In this document: piece after piece, positions 15,946-24,036 of the stretch | Numbering within the stretch: the first letter of the stretch is position 1 | Layout: each line of letters begins with the position of its first letter | Origin: Desulfobacteraceae bacterium | GTDB taxonomy: Bacteria; Desulfobacterota; Desulfobacteria; Desulfobacterales; JAABSP01 | DNA: 36,003 nucleotides | Direction: 5' to 3' | Assembly: GCA_011390345.1 (NCBI GenBank) | Contig: JAABSP010000005.1 | Coordinates: 1 to 36,003, forward strand | The notes under the pieces: generated by a model | Database searches by the model: none | What the model saw: the letters and a program-made list of their open reading frames with translations, nothing else | What the model was told of the DNA's origin: nothing | Position numbers and translations under genes: made by a program

Positions 15946-16944
15946 TTACCCCACTTTAACGATGGTGCGTCCCATTTTCTGCGCCTTCAGGATCTCGTCG
16001 ATATGGGGGCTGAGATCGGCAAGGGGAACCTCTTTTGTGATGTCGTCGATATGGGGCAGGTTCCATTCACTGGCCAGCCGGTCCCAGATCCGCAGCCGCA
16101 TATCTCTGGTGCAGTTCTGGGAATCGACGCCCAGAAGGTTCACCCCCCGCAGGATAAAGGGATAGACCGTCAGGGGCAGATCCCCGGATGCTGCATTGCC
16201 GCAGCAGGTGATCGAACCGTGGAGCTTTGTTGAACGGATGGCAGTAGAAAGAATATCACCGCCCACTGTATCCACCACCCCGGCCCACTGGCTCTTGAGC
16301 AGGGGCCGCTGGCTGGTATCCGTGACCTCCTCCCGGCCCACAATGGTCTTTGCGCCGATATTTGTCAGAAAATCCCTGGCCTCGGCCTTTCCCGTGACCG
16401 CGGCCACATCATATCCGGCCGCCGCCAGAAAGGAGACCGCAAGGCTGCCCACCCCGCCGCTCGCGCCCGTTACCAGCACAGGTCCCCCTTGGGGCGCTAT
16501 TCCCCGGTCCTCCAGATGGATCACCGAAAGCGCGGCCGTCAGGCCCGCGGTGCCAAAGGCCATGCTCTTTGAATAGGAGAGCTTCTCCGGAATCGGGATC
16601 ACCCACTCGGCCGGAACCCGGATATACTGGCCAAAGCCGCCGGAGGTATTCATCCCGAGATCATATCCTGTCACCAGCACCCGATCCCCGGCTTTGAAAT
16701 CGGGATGATCGCTTTTCTCAACGGTTCCGGCCGCATCGATGCCGGGGGTGTGGGGATAATTGCGGGTGACCCCCTTGTTTCCGATGGCTGAAAGTGCATC
16801 CTTGTAATTGAGGGAGGAGTAGAGCACCCGGATGAGCACCTCCCCCTCGGGAAGATCGGCAATGGACCGCTCTTCGATCTTTCGCTCATACTTCTTCTCT
16901 CCGGCCTCCCGGACCACCATCGCGGAAAAGGTCTTTTCGGACAT
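15946..16944 (-). CDS. acuI: AcuI/YhdH-type acrylyl-CoA reductase (zinc-independent MDR)
   Basis: Medium-chain dehydrogenase/reductase of the YhdH/AcuI group, which reduces acrylyl-CoA to propionyl-CoA with NADPH. Landmarks: SSLNYKD at 43-49, PHTPGIDAAGTV at 64-75, the GFGQY loop at 103-107, GTAGLTAAL at 131-139, and the dinucleotide-binding VTGASGGVGS at 158-167. No structural-zinc cysteines are present, as expected. Length (332) matches the family. In marine bacteria AcuI detoxifies acrylate from DMSP; here no DMSP lyase is seen, so a role in 3-carbon or general acrylyl-CoA detoxification is inference. Located between the His-rich protein gene and the AKR gene. Confidence 0.88.
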   Translation of the reverse strand: MSEKTFSAMVVREAGEKKYERKIEERSIADLPEGEVLIRVLYSSLNYKDALSAIGNKGVTRNYPHTPGIDAAGTVEKSDHPDFKAGDRVLVTGYDLGMNTSGGFGQYIRVPAEWVIPIPEKLSYSKSMAFGTAGLTAALSVIHLEDRGIAPQGGPVLVTGASGGVGSLAVSFLAAAGYDVAAVTGKAEARDFLTNIGAKTIVGREEVTDTSQRPLLKSQWAGVVDTVGGDILSTAIRSTKLHGSITCCGNAASGDLPLTVYPFILRGVNLLGVDSQNCTRDMRLRIWDRLASEWNLPHIDDITKEVPLADLSPHIDEILKAQKMGRTIVKVG

Positions 16945-16969
16945 GGATGCCCCCTTTTGAATAGAATAT

Positions 16970-17335
16970 TTAAGGTTTACGGATCAGTGCTGCGGCCTCT
17001 TCGAACTTTTTGTTGATGGAAAGAGTCATGTCAGATACCTCTTTGAGCAGTTGGGCCACTCCCGGCATTCCCTGCTCCTGTGCCTTTTGGGCCCAGTCGG
17101 TGTAGGATTCGGCATGGTCGGTGTTGTGCTTGAGCCAGTGATCCAGAAGCTTTTCCATCTTCTCCTGAAAGGTCATCTGAGCCGGTGCTTGATGGGAGTG
17201 GGAGTGGTCATGCCCATGACCGTGGGAATGTTCTTGGGAATGGCCGTGGTCGTGATCATCTCCATGAGAATGATGGTGATCATGGCCCTGGGAATGTTCG
17301 TGTTTATGAGAATGATCGTGATCATGATGGGTCAT
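16970..17335 (-). CDS. Histidine-rich metal-binding protein
   Basis: 121 residues. The first ~48 residues are nearly all His, Asp, Gly, Ser and Glu (repeats such as HDHDH, HSHGDDHDHGH, HGHGHDHSHSH), a classic Ni/Zn/Co-chelating tail. Residues 52-121 form a compact helical domain (TFQEKMEKLLDHWLKHNTDH ... NKKFEEAAALIRKP) that I recall from small His-tailed proteins of Desulfobacterota, often near metal transport or hydrogenase genes. AAAGGAG lies 9 bases before the ATG. It is the promoter-proximal gene of the long - strand directon. Metal storage or chaperoning is likely; the metal is not specified by sequence. Confidence 0.8.
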   Translation of the reverse strand: MTHHDHDHSHKHEHSQGHDHHHSHGDDHDHGHSQEHSHGHGHDHSHSHQAPAQMTFQEKMEKLLDHWLKHNTDHAESYTDWAQKAQEQGMPGVAQLLKEVSDMTLSINKKFEEAAALIRKP

Positions 17336-17392
17336 CTTTGCTTTCTCCTTTCAACGGAATTGAGAGTCGGATATCATGCTGCAATTCTTTTC

Positions 17393-17422
17393 ATCATGCA
17401 CAAAAACCGCATCCTTTGTCAA
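17393..17422 (-). promoter_or_regulatory. Putative sigma70-type promoter for the nine-gene - strand directon
   Basis: On the - strand TTGACA (17422-17417, perfect -35), 18-base spacer, CATGAT (17398-17393) as -10. It ends about 58 bases before the ATG of the His-rich protein gene. No other gap of comparable size occurs in the directon down to 7070. Confidence 0.45.
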
Positions 17423-17558
17423 TCGCATTCCCTTTTGGAAGGACAATGATGATTACAGATCCAACAATAAAATATGTTCCCGATTGATTTCAAGCGATTT
17501 CATAAATTGCGGGCTGACAATCTGTTTTTTGAATGGAGAGTGGGTTGAAAAAACCCGA

Positions 17559-17587
17559 TTGCCAAAACCCCGAAGCTTCGATATATT
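17559..17587 (+). promoter_or_regulatory. Putative sigma70-type promoter for the three-kinase operon
   Basis: TTGCCA (17559-17564), 17-base spacer, TATATT (17582-17587). It lies 140 bases before the kinase start chosen at 17728. Confidence 0.45.
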
Positions 17588-17727
17588 GAACCCTTGTAAA
17601 CAGATATTGAATCGATCGCGGCATCCTATCGCGGCGATACCGGGGGCCGCGGCATGGGATCATCTTCCTGTTCTATTCCATAAGATGCAAGGACATGAAA
17701 AACGGTTTTCAAAGGGAAGCATCCATT

Positions 17728-19437
17728 ATGAGAGCAAAACCAACCTATGCGGAACTGGAAAAAAGAGTCGAGGAGCTGGAGAAGATCATCGCGGAGGCTT
17801 CAAAAGATCCCGGATCATTTATTTCGAGAGCAGCTCAGAGTTCTACGGACCGGATCGAGGCAGAACAGCGGCTTCGGGAGTCCAAGGAGCGGTTTCAGAA
17901 GGTCTTCAACAGCCAGCTCGATGCCATCTTTCTGCTCGATGCGGATCATCCGCCAAGAATCCTGGAAAGCAACAGGGCCGCATCCGAGATCTTTGGATAC
18001 CCATCCGGAGAGTTGATCGGTGAGACCACGGAAAAGCTGCACGTCGATGCGGCCCGATTGAAGATCTTTCAGCAGAAATTTATCGCTTCCTTTGAAAAGA
18101 CGGGCTATCTGCAGAATTGCGAATTCTCGATGAAGCGGAAGGACGGATCGGTATTTCCATCGGAGCATACGGTACTGGCTCTTAAAAACGATGGGGGCGA
18201 TCGGATCGGCTGGGTCTCCATTGTCCGGGACCTCACCGAGCGCAAAGAGATGCGCCGCCGCCTGGAACAGGCCCAGAAGATGGAAGCTATGGGAACCCTT
18301 TCCGGAGGGATCACGCACGATTTCAACAATATCCTCTTCCCGCTGCTGGGCCATGCGGAGATGCTGAAGGATGCGATGCCATCGGAGAGCCCCTTACATC
18401 AGCATGTAGATGTCATCATCGACTCGATTCTGCGGGCCCGGGATCTGGTCAGGCAGATTTTGACCTTCAGCCGCCAGGGCGAGCAGGTGATGAGGCCGAT
18501 CCGTCTGCAGCCGATCCTCAAGGAGGCCCTGAAGCTGATGCGGGTCACCATTCCGACCATAATCGACTTCAAGACCGATATCGACCCGGAGTGCGGGATC
18601 GTCATGGCCGATCCCACCCAGATACACCAGATCATCATGAACCTGACCACCAACGCGTTTCACGCGATGGAAGAGGCCGGAGGAAAGCTTTGTGTCTCCT
18701 ACAGACAGACCCATCTGGAAGATGATCCCAGTCCGCTCCGGAACCTGCCCAGAGGCGAATATGCCCTGCTGACAGTGGCAGACACCGGCATCGGCATTCA
18801 ACAGGAGTTTATGGATAAGGTTTTCGATCCCTATTTTACGACCAAGGAGAAGCAGAAAGGGACCGGACTCGGCCTCTCGGTGGTTCGGGGGATCGTTGAA
18901 AACTGCGGCGGTGAGATCCATATCGACAGCAAAAGGGGCAGAGGTACTGCGGTGCAGGTCTGGCTGCCCATTGCCGAGGACCTTCACCCGGAACCCGGGG
19001 ATGACGAGAACCGCCCCGTATCAGGGGGAAACGAGCGGATCATGCTGGTCGATGATGATGAAAACGTGGTCCTGATGATCCAAATTGTCCTGGAGGGGTT
19101 GGGCTATAAAATTACCGCACACACCAAAAGCATCGATGCCCTGGAAGCCTTCAAAGAGGACCCTGAAGGATTCGATCTGATCTATTCGGATGTGACCATG
19201 CCCCGGATGACCGGGGATCAGCTCGCGCGGAAGATCCGGGAAATCCGCCCCGGAATCCCGATCATTCTCTCCACGGGCTTCAGCGGAAGAATCGACAGTG
19301 AAAAGTGCCGGGAGATGGGGATTCAAGGATTTGTGATGAAGCCCGTAAGCAGACAGAAGATCGCCGGGATGGTGCGAAAGATTCTGGATGAGGCACAGCC
19401 GATTCCTGAAGCCGGACCGAAAAAGATGGAGGAGTAA
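17728..19437 (+). CDS. Soluble hybrid histidine kinase (coiled coil-PAS-HisKA-HATPase-REC)
   Basis: 569 residues, no membrane segment, so a cytoplasmic sensor. An N-terminal coiled coil (MRAKPTYAELEKRVEELEK) leads to a PAS domain at ~55-170, then HisKA with the phospho-acceptor in GGITHDFNN (H197), a HATPase domain with DTGIGI and GTGLGLS, and a C-terminal receiver with acidic pocket VDDDE and phospho-acceptor D488. Start ATG 17728 is preferred to the in-frame ATG at 17695: it has AGGGAAG 8 bases upstream and the family-typical opening, while 17695 has AAGGA only one base away. The stop abuts the next kinase gene's ATG with no gap. The signal is unknown. Confidence 0.9.
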   Translation: MRAKPTYAELEKRVEELEKIIAEASKDPGSFISRAAQSSTDRIEAEQRLRESKERFQKVFNSQLDAIFLLDADHPPRILESNRAASEIFGYPSGELIGETTEKLHVDAARLKIFQQKFIASFEKTGYLQNCEFSMKRKDGSVFPSEHTVLALKNDGGDRIGWVSIVRDLTERKEMRRRLEQAQKMEAMGTLSGGITHDFNNILFPLLGHAEMLKDAMPSESPLHQHVDVIIDSILRARDLVRQILTFSRQGEQVMRPIRLQPILKEALKLMRVTIPTIIDFKTDIDPECGIVMADPTQIHQIIMNLTTNAFHAMEEAGGKLCVSYRQTHLEDDPSPLRNLPRGEYALLTVADTGIGIQQEFMDKVFDPYFTTKEKQKGTGLGLSVVRGIVENCGGEIHIDSKRGRGTAVQVWLPIAEDLHPEPGDDENRPVSGGNERIMLVDDDENVVLMIQIVLEGLGYKITAHTKSIDALEAFKEDPEGFDLIYSDVTMPRMTGDQLARKIREIRPGIPIILSTGFSGRIDSEKCREMGIQGFVMKPVSRQKIAGMVRKILDEAQPIPEAGPKKMEE

Positions 19438-21294
19438 ATGAAAAAAAGGGGAAGCCGAAAACCAGTCCGGCAGTTCCGAGCGGAGAAAAATGCAAAACGA
19501 AAATTGAAAAAGCTCGAATGGCTTCTGGCCAAAAGCGTGTCGCCGCAGGATTCGGAAAAGGAGGCGTATGTTCCGCCATATGGTGATGCCACTGAATTGA
19601 ACAACTGCCGGCTCATCATGGATTCGATGTGTAAGGATACCTTGAAGCGGATTTGTGAGGATACCATAGATCTGCTGGATACATCGGTTGCAGTTTATGA
19701 GGTCAACGGCGATTATGCCTTCGGTATGTTCTCATCGAGCTGGTGCCGCCTTTTGGATACAGCTTCCTGGCGGCTCTGCGGAGCCCGGGATCTGGAGGCC
19801 GCGCTCGTCTGCGGCAGATGGCTCTGCCACGAAAACTGCTGGAACGATTCCGCAAAGGCCGCGATCCTTTCCAGAAATCCGACCGATATCGAGTGCGTCG
19901 GGGGCATCAGACTCTATGGCGTTCCGATCTGTGCCGGAGACGAGGTGATCGGCGCGATCAATATGGGCTACAAAGATCCCCCGAGCGATATGGCCACCCT
20001 TTCAAAACTTGCAGAACGCTTCGACATTCCCATTGAAAAATTGAGAGAAAGCCAGAAAAAATATGCTTCCCGACCCCCTTACATCATCGCGCTGGCCAAA
20101 AAACGATTGCAGACCGCAGCCAAGCTGATCGGTGAAATTGTTGAACGAAAGCGGGGCGAGCGGGCCCTTCGGGAGGGCGAAGCCCAAAAGCAGGCGATTT
20201 TTGACGGTATCACCACCAATATTGCCTTTGTCAATGAAAAACTGGAAATCATATGGGTCAATAAAACCGCAGCAGCATCAGTGGGCAGATCTCCGGATAA
20301 AATGATCGGCCATCCCTGTCATGAATTCTGGGCCGATCCGGAAAAGCCCTGTGACAATTGCCCGACATTGAAAGCCTTTCAGACAAGACAGTCGGAACAT
20401 GTCACCATTGTCACGCCGGACGGTCGGATCTGGGACGAAAAAGGAGAGCCGGTCTTTGATTCGGCCGGGAATCTGATCGGCGTTGTTGAAATCGCTCAGG
20501 ATATCACGGCCCGGAAAAGGGCAGAAGATCAATTGAAACTCTATTCAGAACGGCTGGAGGAGATGGTTGCGGAACGAACCCTGGAACTGGAAAGAGCCCA
20601 ACAAGACCTGCTTCTGAAAGAACGGCTCGCGGTGCTGGGGAACCTGTCGGGCAGCATCTCCCATGAGCTGCGAAATCCTCTGGGGGTCATCGACACTTCA
20701 GTCTATTTTCTCAAAATGAAGATCGGAGATACCGATGAAAAGGTCTATGGCCACCTGGAGCGAATCTCGGTAAATATAAACAAGGCCAACGGCATCATCG
20801 AAAGCCTGCTCAACCTGACCCGGATGGAAAAGCCCAAGACCCGACCCTACGGCCTGGTTATCCTTGCGGATAATATGCTGCAGAGCAAAAGTATTCCGAG
20901 AACCATTCGCATCGAAACCATCTACCCGGAAAAGGAGATCTTCGCGGAAATCGATGACCAGCAGATCCGAATCGCCTTGAAAAACATCATCCGAAATGCG
21001 ATACAGGCAATGGATGGAGTGGGTACGCTATCGGTCGAGATCCGACTTGCAGAAGCCTGCGGGGCTGCCATCGTGATCTCGGACACGGGCTCCGGCATCG
21101 GGCACGAAGATGAGGAGAAGATCTTCCTGCCGCTCTTCAGCACCAAGACCCACGGTATCGGCTTCGGCCTTTCCATTGCAAAGATGGTCATCGAAAAACA
21201 TGACGGAGAGTTGACCGTCGCGTCGGCTCCGGGCGGGGGGGCCGCATTCACCGTTCTTTTGCCCCTGGCCTGGAAGGAGGAAAGGAAAAAATGA
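19438..21294 (+). CDS. Soluble histidine kinase with Cys-rich GAF/PocR-like sensor and PAS domain
   Basis: 618 residues. The basic N-terminus is followed by a sensor domain at ~70-200 containing C103, C114, C125, C130 and C134 (segment GRWLCHENCW) and the landmark ECVGGIRLYGVPI...GAINMGY, a GAF-like/PocR-like module I recall from many deltaproteobacterial kinases. The cysteines may hold metal or a redox ligand. A PAS domain at ~250-358 also has CDNC at 305-308. A coiled coil precedes HisKA (HELRNP, H409) and the HATPase ends with GFGLSIAK. There is no receiver of its own; the next gene starts with one, so phosphotransfer to it is plausible. Starts immediately after the previous stop; ends in an ATGA overlap. 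Confidence 0.88.
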   Translation: MKKRGSRKPVRQFRAEKNAKRKLKKLEWLLAKSVSPQDSEKEAYVPPYGDATELNNCRLIMDSMCKDTLKRICEDTIDLLDTSVAVYEVNGDYAFGMFSSSWCRLLDTASWRLCGARDLEAALVCGRWLCHENCWNDSAKAAILSRNPTDIECVGGIRLYGVPICAGDEVIGAINMGYKDPPSDMATLSKLAERFDIPIEKLRESQKKYASRPPYIIALAKKRLQTAAKLIGEIVERKRGERALREGEAQKQAIFDGITTNIAFVNEKLEIIWVNKTAAASVGRSPDKMIGHPCHEFWADPEKPCDNCPTLKAFQTRQSEHVTIVTPDGRIWDEKGEPVFDSAGNLIGVVEIAQDITARKRAEDQLKLYSERLEEMVAERTLELERAQQDLLLKERLAVLGNLSGSISHELRNPLGVIDTSVYFLKMKIGDTDEKVYGHLERISVNINKANGIIESLLNLTRMEKPKTRPYGLVILADNMLQSKSIPRTIRIETIYPEKEIFAEIDDQQIRIALKNIIRNAIQAMDGVGTLSVEIRLAEACGAAIVISDTGSGIGHEDEEKIFLPLFSTKTHGIGFGLSIAKMVIEKHDGELTVASAPGGGAAFTVLLPLAWKEERKK

Positions 21295-23249
21295 GCAAAG
21301 AGACAAACATCCTGATAGTGGATGACAATGAGGATCTTGCGGCCAATATCCAGGATATCCTTGTGGAAAAAGGATACCGGTGCGCGACGGCCTTCAGCGG
21401 TGCCGGGGCAATCGACCGGTGCAGGGAGGAGTCCTTTGACATTGTTCTGCTCGATTTCAAACTTCCGGACATGGATGGTCTGCAGCTCCAGGAACGGCTG
21501 TCAGAGCTGATCCGGGCCGATTATGTGATCATCACCGGAGATGCATCGGTGGAGAGCGCGGCCGCGGCCGTCTCCCGCAGACAGATCATCGCATATGAGA
21601 CCAAGCCCCTGGACATGGACCGCCTGCTGGCCTTTATCCGGCAGATCCATGAGCGGCGCCGGATGGAGAGGGAACTCAAAAAAAGCCGGGACCGGTATCG
21701 AAACCTCTATGATGCGCTGATGGACGCGCTCTTAGTTCATTCCCTGGAGGAAGACGGCTCCATGGGAAACTTCCGGGAGGTCAATGACATTGCATGCCAA
21801 AGATACGGGTATTCCCGTGAGGAACTGCTGGGGATGTCGCCCTTTGATCTCCTCGCGACCGAATCTTCGACCGAAGTCGGGCCTATCATCGAGGAATTGC
21901 ACCGGGGAAAGAGCATAACCTTCGAGCAGATTCATCTGACCCGGGAGGGCCGCGGGATTCCCGTGGAAATCCATGCCAAGGCATTTCAACTGGACGGAAA
22001 ACCGGCCGTCATCTCCCTGGTAAGAGACATAACGGACCGGAAAAGGGCCGAAACAGAGCGGCGCCTGATGGAACGGCAGATTCTGGAGCTGCAGCGCCAG
22101 GAGAGCCTTGGAGTGATGGCCGGAGGCATCGCGCATGATTTCAACAACATTTTGATGGTGGTGATTGGCTACATCGAGATGGCCCTGGATGATCAGCAGC
22201 AATCGCACACCACCCGCCACTTTCTGGAGGAATCGAGAAACGCGGTGCTGCGGGCAATCCATCTCGTCAACCAGATGCTCGCCTATTCCGGCAAGGGCCA
22301 TTTCCAGGTGGAGCCGGTGGAACTCAACCCCATGGTCCGGAGGGCGGTCCAAACTCTCAGAGATACCTTTGCGCGGGAGTTGATTCCTGAAACCCGGCTG
22401 ACTCCGGAAAATCCGGTAATCGCTGCCGACACTGCGCAAGTGCAGAAGATACTGGAGAATCTGGTGGTCAACGCGTATGAAGCTCTTCAGGAAAAACAGG
22501 ACCGCAGAATCGTCATCTCCACCGGGATCGAGGAATATACGGCCGAGGGCCTGAAGGAGACCGAGCCCGAGGTCTGGCTCGGCTACGAGCCGCCCTTGAA
22601 AGGGGGGCTTTTTGGGTTTCTGGAGGTGGAGGAGAACGGGTGCGGCATGGACTCCGGCACGCGGAAACGGCTCTTCGAGCCCTTTTTCACCTCCAAATTC
22701 CAGGGCCGGGGATTGGGACTCTGTGCGGTAATCGGCATGGTCCGGGGCCACAGAGGCTTTATCCGGATCGATTCCGCGCCCGGAAAGGGAACCAAGTTTC
22801 GGGTGCTCTTTCCGCTGCAGGCCGGAGAAGCGGAAATCCCGGCTCCGGAAGAGGTGGCGGACAAGAACGAAAAAAACGCCATCGGAGTCCGGCAGGTTCT
22901 GGTGGTAGATGATGAGGAAACGGTTCGGAATCTCATCCAGCTTATGCTTGAAAGTTTGGGATGTGAAGTCAGAACTGCGGCCAACGGTATCGAGGCCATC
23001 AGTTGCTTCCACCGCCACACTGGCGAGATTGACCTGATCCTGATGGATCTGAGCATGCCGCTGATGGGAGGATTGGAAGTCTTTGCCGAACTCCGGCGGA
23101 TCGGGTGTACGATTCCGGTGATCCTGATCAGCGGCTACAGCGAAACCGAAATCCAACAGGAGTTTTCCGATAAGGGGTTTGCAGGGTTCCTCCAGAAGCC
23201 CTTTCGGAAAGGGGCGCTGGAAGATCTGTTGGAAAGTGTTGTTCATTAG
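21291..23249 (+). CDS. Hybrid histidine kinase REC-PAS-HisKA-HATPase-REC
   Basis: 652 residues, soluble. N-terminal receiver with VDDNED pocket and D55; PAS at ~138-255 (FREVNDIACQRYGYSREELLG); HisKA GGIAHDFNN with H282; HATPase with NGCGMD and GRGLGL; C-terminal receiver with VDDEE pocket and D586. Having receivers at both ends suits a phosphorelay: the first may take phosphate from the kinase encoded just upstream, to which it is coupled by an ATGA overlap. No DNA-binding output domain is encoded in this three-gene set, so the final output is elsewhere. Confidence 0.9.
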   Translation: MSKETNILIVDDNEDLAANIQDILVEKGYRCATAFSGAGAIDRCREESFDIVLLDFKLPDMDGLQLQERLSELIRADYVIITGDASVESAAAAVSRRQIIAYETKPLDMDRLLAFIRQIHERRRMERELKKSRDRYRNLYDALMDALLVHSLEEDGSMGNFREVNDIACQRYGYSREELLGMSPFDLLATESSTEVGPIIEELHRGKSITFEQIHLTREGRGIPVEIHAKAFQLDGKPAVISLVRDITDRKRAETERRLMERQILELQRQESLGVMAGGIAHDFNNILMVVIGYIEMALDDQQQSHTTRHFLEESRNAVLRAIHLVNQMLAYSGKGHFQVEPVELNPMVRRAVQTLRDTFARELIPETRLTPENPVIAADTAQVQKILENLVVNAYEALQEKQDRRIVISTGIEEYTAEGLKETEPEVWLGYEPPLKGGLFGFLEVEENGCGMDSGTRKRLFEPFFTSKFQGRGLGLCAVIGMVRGHRGFIRIDSAPGKGTKFRVLFPLQAGEAEIPAPEEVADKNEKNAIGVRQVLVVDDEETVRNLIQLMLESLGCEVRTAANGIEAISCFHRHTGEIDLILMDLSMPLMGGLEVFAELRRIGCTIPVILISGYSETEIQQEFSDKGFAGFLQKPFRKGALEDLLESVVH

Positions 23250-23289
23250 AATAGTGGACATGGGCAACCTTTTTCTTCTTGAATTGATG

Positions 23290-23305
23290 GTAACATATGT
23301 GTTAC
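23290..23305. promoter_or_regulatory. Palindrome ahead of the toxin-antitoxin genes, possible antitoxin operator
   Basis: A perfect inverted repeat GTAACA-TATG-TGTTAC, 14 bases before the toxin ATG; another GTTAC half-site follows at 23311-23315. HigA-type antitoxins usually repress their own operon through such a site. Function inferred from position. Confidence 0.45.
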
Positions 23306-23318
23306 TAACAGTTACACC

Positions 23319-23648
23319 ATGATTGTGATCAAGGAATATGTTGATTCAGATGGCAAAAGCCCATATGGAAGATGGTTCAATCGATTGAATGCATCTGCTG
23401 CAGCCAAAGTTATCACCGCCTTGACTCGTATGGAACTGGGCAATTTGTCGAATATAAAATCTGTCGGAGAAGGTGTGCTGGAATGTCGAATCGATTTCGG
23501 CCCCGGCTATCGCGTCTATTTCGGCAGAGATGGAGATACACTCGTCATTCTCCTTGGCGGCGGTACAAAAAAGCGCCAGTCAAAGGATATCGAAAAGGCA
23601 AAGCTGCTCTGGAAGGAGTACGGACGGCGAAAAAAAAGCGGAGGTTGA
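23319..23648 (+). CDS. RelE/HigB-family toxin (HI1419/Gp49-like)
   Basis: 109 residues, the size of the HI1419-type addiction-module killer proteins in the RelE/ParE superfamily, which are ribosome-dependent mRNA interferases. Landmarks: WFNRLNASAAAKVITALTRME, then EGVLECRIDFGPGYRVYFGRDG and LLGGGTKKRQSKDIEKAK, with the conserved Arg/Lys/Tyr residues of this group. The toxin is encoded first and the antitoxin second, as in higBA rather than relBE. No strong Shine-Dalgarno precedes ATG 23319. Two bases separate it from the antitoxin gene. It lies between kinase genes, in a more AT-rich patch, which suits a mobile cassette. Confidence 0.85.
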   Translation: MIVIKEYVDSDGKSPYGRWFNRLNASAAAKVITALTRMELGNLSNIKSVGEGVLECRIDFGPGYRVYFGRDGDTLVILLGGGTKKRQSKDIEKAKLLWKEYGRRKKSGG

Positions 23649-23650
23649 GA

Positions 23651-23974
23651 ATGGCCATCACAAGAGATTTTAAGAAGACGGTCAAAGAGCGGGTTGCAAA
23701 AGACCCCGCCTTTCGAGACGCCCTGTTCAGGGAGGGAATCGAATCTCTTTTGGCCGGAGACGTAGATACGGGTAAAATGATATTACGGGACTATATTAAG
23801 GCAACAATTGGCTTCGAAGCGCTGGGAACATCCATTGAGAAATCGCCGAAAAGCCTGATGCGGATGTTCGGCCCAAAGGGAAATCCCCAAGCGAGCAATC
23901 TCTTTGAAATCATCGCACATCTGCAAAAGCTCGAAGGTGTCGAAATCAAGGTGCGGATGCGTCGTCCCGCATGA
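23651..23974 (+). CDS. HigA/HI1420-family antitoxin with helix-turn-helix
   Basis: 107 residues. The core GFEALGTSIEKSPKSLMRMFGPKGNPQASNLF... has the helix-turn-helix pattern of the HI1420-type addiction-module antidotes. The antitoxin would bind the upstream-encoded toxin and repress the operon at the palindrome at 23290-23305. Start ATG 23651 has GGAGG (23640-23644) 6 bases upstream; a longer in-frame extension upstream is only a shadow of the toxin gene. The gene is convergent with the large hybrid kinase, 62 bases away. Confidence 0.85.
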   Translation: MAITRDFKKTVKERVAKDPAFRDALFREGIESLLAGDVDTGKMILRDYIKATIGFEALGTSIEKSPKSLMRMFGPKGNPQASNLFEIIAHLQKLEGVEIKVRMRRPA

Positions 23975-24036
23975 GAAGAGATCCTCCGGCAATACATCAG
24001 CCTTTACCCATTTTTTCCTCTATTTCATCCGGTCTT

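Larger units (their letters stand above)
17336..17727. other. Divergent intergenic region (~390 bases) with promoters for both sides
   Basis: No gene seen. More AT-rich than the flanks. It holds a - strand promoter candidate (17393-17422) and a + strand one (17559-17587), plus a small inverted repeat GGGTT-gaaaa-AACCC at 17542-17556 just before the + strand -35 element, a possible operator or simply chance. Confidence 0.6.

Noticed and set aside
14671-16233. Open frame of 520 codons on +
   Set aside because: Spans parts of three - strand genes antisense; no domain features.
16970-17335. Low-complexity repeat or CRISPR-like array
   Set aside because: The periodic CAT/GTG pattern is simply His codons in the His-rich protein; no spacers of uniform length.
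21732-23267. Open frame of 511 codons on -
   Set aside because: Antisense to the hybrid kinase with intact HisKA, HATPase and receiver domains; a GC-driven shadow.
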